Assembly: GCA_030146905.1 (NCBI GenBank)
Contig: JASLAV010000336.1
Coordinates: 1-8,781, forward strand
DNA length: 8,781 bases
From: Lentzea sp.
GTDB taxonomy: Bacteria > Actinomycetota > Actinomycetes > Mycobacteriales > Pseudonocardiaceae
Direction: 5' to 3'
In this document: positions 6,611 to 8,781 of the stretch, in pieces
How the letters are laid out: each line of letters opens with the position of its first letter
Position numbering within the stretch: the stretch's first letter is position 1
Notes under the pieces: generated by a model
Seen by the model: only the letters and a program-made list of their open reading frames with translations
Database searches by the model: none
What the model was told of the DNA's origin: nothing
Program-made: the position numbers and the translations under genes

Positions 6611-6679
6611 GGTGGTCCTCCGGTGGTGCAGTTCGGGCGGCCTCGTCGCGGGCACCGCCGGCCCCCTCCCGGGACCACC
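6611..6679 (-). promoter_or_regulatory. Leader of the dioxygenase gene with possible ribosome-site hairpin
   Basis: In the minus-strand RNA, GGTGGTCC (complement of 6672-6679) is perfectly complementary to GGACCACC (complement of 6611-6618), which covers part of the GGAGGA ribosome site and the spacer to the ATG at 6610. Pairing would hide the start of the dioxygenase message. The loop is 53 nt and GC-rich, so the match could be accidental. No convincing promoter is seen in this gap. Confidence 0.25.
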
Positions 6680-6736
6680 CTGAGCGTGCGAGGGGTGGGG
6701 AGGAGGGGCTCTCTCGACGGTGGGGAGGACGAGCGG

Positions 6737-6786
6737 CCTCCCTGCAGGGGCCCGCCGCGAGCGTGCCAGCGGCGGGGGCAGGGAGG
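6737..6786 (-). terminator. Large GC-rich hairpin after the FAD hydroxylase gene
   Basis: Inverted repeat starting 6 nt after the hydroxylase stop. Outer arms are CCTCCCTGC (6737-6745) and GCAGGGAGG (6778-6786); inner arms are CCCGCCGC (6751-6758) and GCGGCGGG (6769-6776). That makes 17 base pairs with an asymmetric internal loop (5 nt against 1) and a 10-nt apical loop. There is no T-rich tract after it in the direction of transcription. It may be an actinobacterial terminator or attenuator inside the operon, or an RNA-stabilising or processing structure that sets different levels of the genes on each side. Confidence 0.6.
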
Positions 6787-6791
6787 TCCTT

Positions 6792-7946
6792 TCAGGCGGG
6801 CTGGCTGACCAGCTCGGCGATGCGGCGGAAGAGGCTGGGGGCGTCGCCCTGGACGTGGTCGAGCTGCCACTGGGCGAGCTGGTTGGAGGCGTCGACGACG
6901 GCCTGGGCCCGCTCGAAGCGGCGGGCGTGGAAGGCGTCCCACAGGTCCTGGTCGAGGACGGCGCGGGTGAGCAGCAGGTCGGCCAGGACGGCGGCGTCCT
7001 CGAGCGCCTGCGCGCCGCCTTGGGCGAGGGTGGGCGGGCAGGCGTGCGCGGCGTCGCCGATGAGCACGACCCGGCCGCGGTTCCACGGCGCGGGCAGCAC
7101 GTGGGTCTCGAACCAGGTGTAGTTGACCCGGTCCGGGTCGGTCAGGCTCTCCCGGATCTCGTCCCACGGGCCGTGGTAGGCCGCGGCGAGCTCCCGCATC
7201 GTGGCCAGCTGCTGTTCGGGGGTGAGCGTGGAGCGGTCCTGCGCCGGCTCGACGACGTAGGCGTAGAGCGAGTCCTCGCCGGTGGGGCAGTAGCCGGCGA
7301 TGAACGACGGCCCGCCGTAGTAGAGGTCGGTGCGGGTCACGCTCGCCGGCCGCGGCCCGAAGGCCCGCCAGATGCCCATGCCGACCGGCCGGGTCTCCAG
7401 CTCGATGCCCAGCGCCCGGCGGGTCCAGGAGCGCAGGCCGTCGGCACCGACGACGAGGTCGTAACGGGCGCGCCGATCTCCGATCGCCGGGGTCTCGGCG
7501 CCGTCGGCGAAGGTCACGTCGACGCCGGCGCCGTCCTGGCGCAGCTCGGTGTGGGTCGTCCCGAACCGGACCTTGACACCGACCTCGGTGGCGCGGTCGA
7601 CCAGGATCCGGGCCAGCTCAGGGCGCGGCATGCCCATGACGGCGGGCAGGTCGGGGCCACCGGTGCGCGCGTCGGGGATCTCGGCGACCACGGTGCCCGC
7701 CGGATCCGGCGCCCGGATGCCGGTGACGTCGAAGGCGTAGCCGGCGTCGCGCACCTCCTCCCAGACGCCGAGGGTGCGCAGCTCGCGCAGCGCGTTGCCC
7801 TGCAGGGTGATCCCCGAGCCCAGCGCGGTGGCCTCCGGCTTGATCTCCACCAGGTCGACGGCGACGCCGGCCTCGGCCAGGCGGATGGCGGTTGCGGAAC
7901 CGGCCAGACCGGCTCCCACCACGAGGACGGTGTTCACGGCAGGCAT
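6792..7946 (-). CDS. FAD-dependent aromatic monooxygenase (hydroxylase)
   Basis: The ATG at 7946 has GAGGAG (complement of 7953-7958) 6 nt upstream. A longer frame to 8183 would lie within the cyclase gene and is not credible. The 384-residue product is a group A flavoprotein monooxygenase. It has the Rossmann motif VVGAGLAGSATA (9-20) with an acidic residue at the second strand end (E34), the DG motif LVVGADGLRS (164-173) and the GD motif VVLIGDAAHACPP (293-305), followed by GGAQALEDAAVLADLL. Enzymes of this type use NAD(P)H and O2 to hydroxylate phenolic or N-heterocyclic rings. No signal or membrane segment. Its position before an extradiol dioxygenase suggests that it prepares a ring with two adjacent hydroxyls. 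It is translated 14 nt after the cyclase stop, with a large hairpin just downstream. The substrate cannot be deduced. Confidence 0.9.
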   Translation of the reverse strand: MPAVNTVLVVGAGLAGSATAIRLAEAGVAVDLVEIKPEATALGSGITLQGNALRELRTLGVWEEVRDAGYAFDVTGIRAPDPAGTVVAEIPDARTGGPDLPAVMGMPRPELARILVDRATEVGVKVRFGTTHTELRQDGAGVDVTFADGAETPAIGDRRARYDLVVGADGLRSWTRRALGIELETRPVGMGIWRAFGPRPASVTRTDLYYGGPSFIAGYCPTGEDSLYAYVVEPAQDRSTLTPEQQLATMRELAAAYHGPWDEIRESLTDPDRVNYTWFETHVLPAPWNRGRVVLIGDAAHACPPTLAQGGAQALEDAAVLADLLLTRAVLDQDLWDAFHARRFERAQAVVDASNQLAQWQLDHVQGDAPSLFRRIAELVSQPA

Positions 7947-7960
7947 CCGGAGCTCCTCGG

Positions 7961-8781
7961 TCACTTGACGGCGATGGGGTTGACCGGGGCGCCGACGGCG
8001 CCGGTCACGGGCAGGGGGGCAGCGGTGAGGAAGAAGTCCCACACGCCGTCGGCGGCGCAGTCGGCCGCGAGCGCGTCCAGGTCCCACATCTCGCCGAGGA
8101 ACAGGCCGATGTGCGGGATGGCTACCTGGTGCAGCGGCTGGAAGGCGACGTCGAACTCGTTCGGGCGCACCTCGAAGCCCCACGTGTCGGTGGCGATCCC
8201 GGCGATCTCGGTGCCGTGCAGCCAGTCGGCGGTGGTGAACGACAGCCCGGGGGCCGCCCCGCCGGCGTAGTCGCCCCAGCCGCGTCCCTCGGCGATGTCG
8301 CGCCGGGCGCGGGTCAGCCGGCCGGTGCGCACCAGCAGCAGGTCACCGCGGCCGACCCGGGCGGATGGGCCCTGGGCGGCGATGGTCGCCGCGAGGTGCT
8401 CCGCGGTGATGGCGAAGCCGTCGGGCAACTCGCCGTCGGTCCCGATCGCGCGGCCGGCGTCGAGCAGCACGCCGCGGCCGGCGATGCGGTCGGCAACCGT
8501 CTCGATGCCGGTCACCCGGTCGCCCTCGCTGGTGACGACTTCGCCGGCGCGACGACCGTTCCAGGCGACCCCGTGGTCGAAGATGTGGCCGAGGCCGTCC
8601 CACTGGGTGGAGGCCTGCAGTGGCATGAAGACGACGTCGTCGGCGCCGCCCAGGCCGTGCGGGAAGCCCTGGCCGCGCTCGGCGTCCAGGCCGGTGTCGA
8701 GCATGGTGTGCACCGGGTTGGTGCGCCGCCGCCAGCCCTTCTGCGGCCCGTTCCCGTCGAACGACTGGGAGAGGGAGAAGC
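7961..8781 (-). CDS. Cyclase-family (kynurenine formamidase-like) metal hydrolase, 5' end outside window
   Basis: The frame is open to the right edge of the window. Residues before the internal GTG at 8713 read FSLSQSFDGNGPQKGWRRR and then TNP, which belongs to the same fold, so that GTG is not the start and the true one lies beyond 8781. At least 272 residues are visible, ending VNPIAVK. The fold is that of cyclase/isatin hydrolase/KynB-type Mn or Zn enzymes, which open amide, ester or lactone bonds. The metal motif HxGTHxDxPxH is altered to QASTQWDGLGH: the first His is Gln, the second His is Gln, while D and the last His remain. Other typical segments are GRGVLLDAGRA and DLLLVRTGRL, then TADWLHGTEIAGIATDTWGFE. 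It is the first visible gene of the catabolic operon, 14 nt ahead of the FAD hydroxylase. The role in the pathway is inferred from position only. Confidence 0.85.
   Translation of the reverse strand, partial: FSLSQSFDGNGPQKGWRRRTNPVHTMLDTGLDAERGQGFPHGLGGADDVVFMPLQASTQWDGLGHIFDHGVAWNGRRAGEVVTSEGDRVTGIETVADRIAGRGVLLDAGRAIGTDGELPDGFAITAEHLAATIAAQGPSARVGRGDLLLVRTGRLTRARRDIAEGRGWGDYAGGAAPGLSFTTADWLHGTEIAGIATDTWGFEVRPNEFDVAFQPLHQVAIPHIGLFLGEMWDLDALAADCAADGVWDFFLTAAPLPVTGAVGAPVNPIAVK

Noticed and set aside
6720..8270. Long plus-strand open frame (516 codons) over the hydroxylase and cyclase genes
   Set aside because: It is antisense to two well-recognised enzymes; its product is low-complexity Gly/Ala/Arg-rich and matches no fold I know. 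GC-rich DNA opens such frames by chance.
8711..8713. GTG as start of the cyclase-family gene
   Set aside because: The frame stays open to the window edge and the upstream residues fit the family N-terminus, so the gene begins outside.

Overview
The window is very GC-rich (about 70% by eye), with strong G/C bias at third codon positions and many GTG starts. GAF-ANTAR regulators, SpoIIE-type phosphatases, a DUF3040-type small membrane protein and a BlaI-type regulator together point to a filamentous actinomycete. Pseudonocardiales or a relative is my guess; the sequence does not name a genus. I see no rRNA, tRNA, CRISPR array, insertion sequence or integrase.

Left part (about 1-3505), stress and signal sensing. 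A leftward unit encodes a GAF-ANTAR RNA-binding antiterminator (2451-1729), then, 5 nt downstream, a SpoIIE/PP2C phosphatase with a central GAF-like region (1723-254), and possibly a small acidic protein (172-26). A second GAF-ANTAR gene (2736-3505) runs the opposite way from the same intergenic region. It is intact in its domains but broken by a one-base frameshift at 3103/3104. Both sides of the divergent intergenic region carry a sequence resembling a SigB/SigF-type stress promoter.

Middle part (3514-4793), small and damaged genes. A 93-residue DUF3040-like membrane protein faces left. A BlaI/MecI/CopY-type regulator faces right and needs two frame corrections. The C-terminal half of an MFS transporter follows directly, 5'-truncated and frameshifted. 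All four frame changes between 3104 and 4545 can be repaired by changing the length of a short G or C run by one. They are therefore either real decay or sequencing errors. The missing N-terminal half of the transporter cannot be a single-base error.

Right part (4747-8781), a leftward aromatic-catabolism operon: a cyclase-family metal hydrolase (5' end outside the window), an FAD-dependent aromatic hydroxylase, a two-domain extradiol ring-cleavage dioxygenase and a fumarylacetoacetate-hydrolase family enzyme. Spacing is 14 nt, 181 nt (with a large hairpin) and 1 nt. The likely logic is ring hydroxylation, meta ring cleavage and C-C bond hydrolysis of the product, with the cyclase-family hydrolase opening an amide, ester or lactone upstream or downstream. 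The substrate cannot be read from the sequence.
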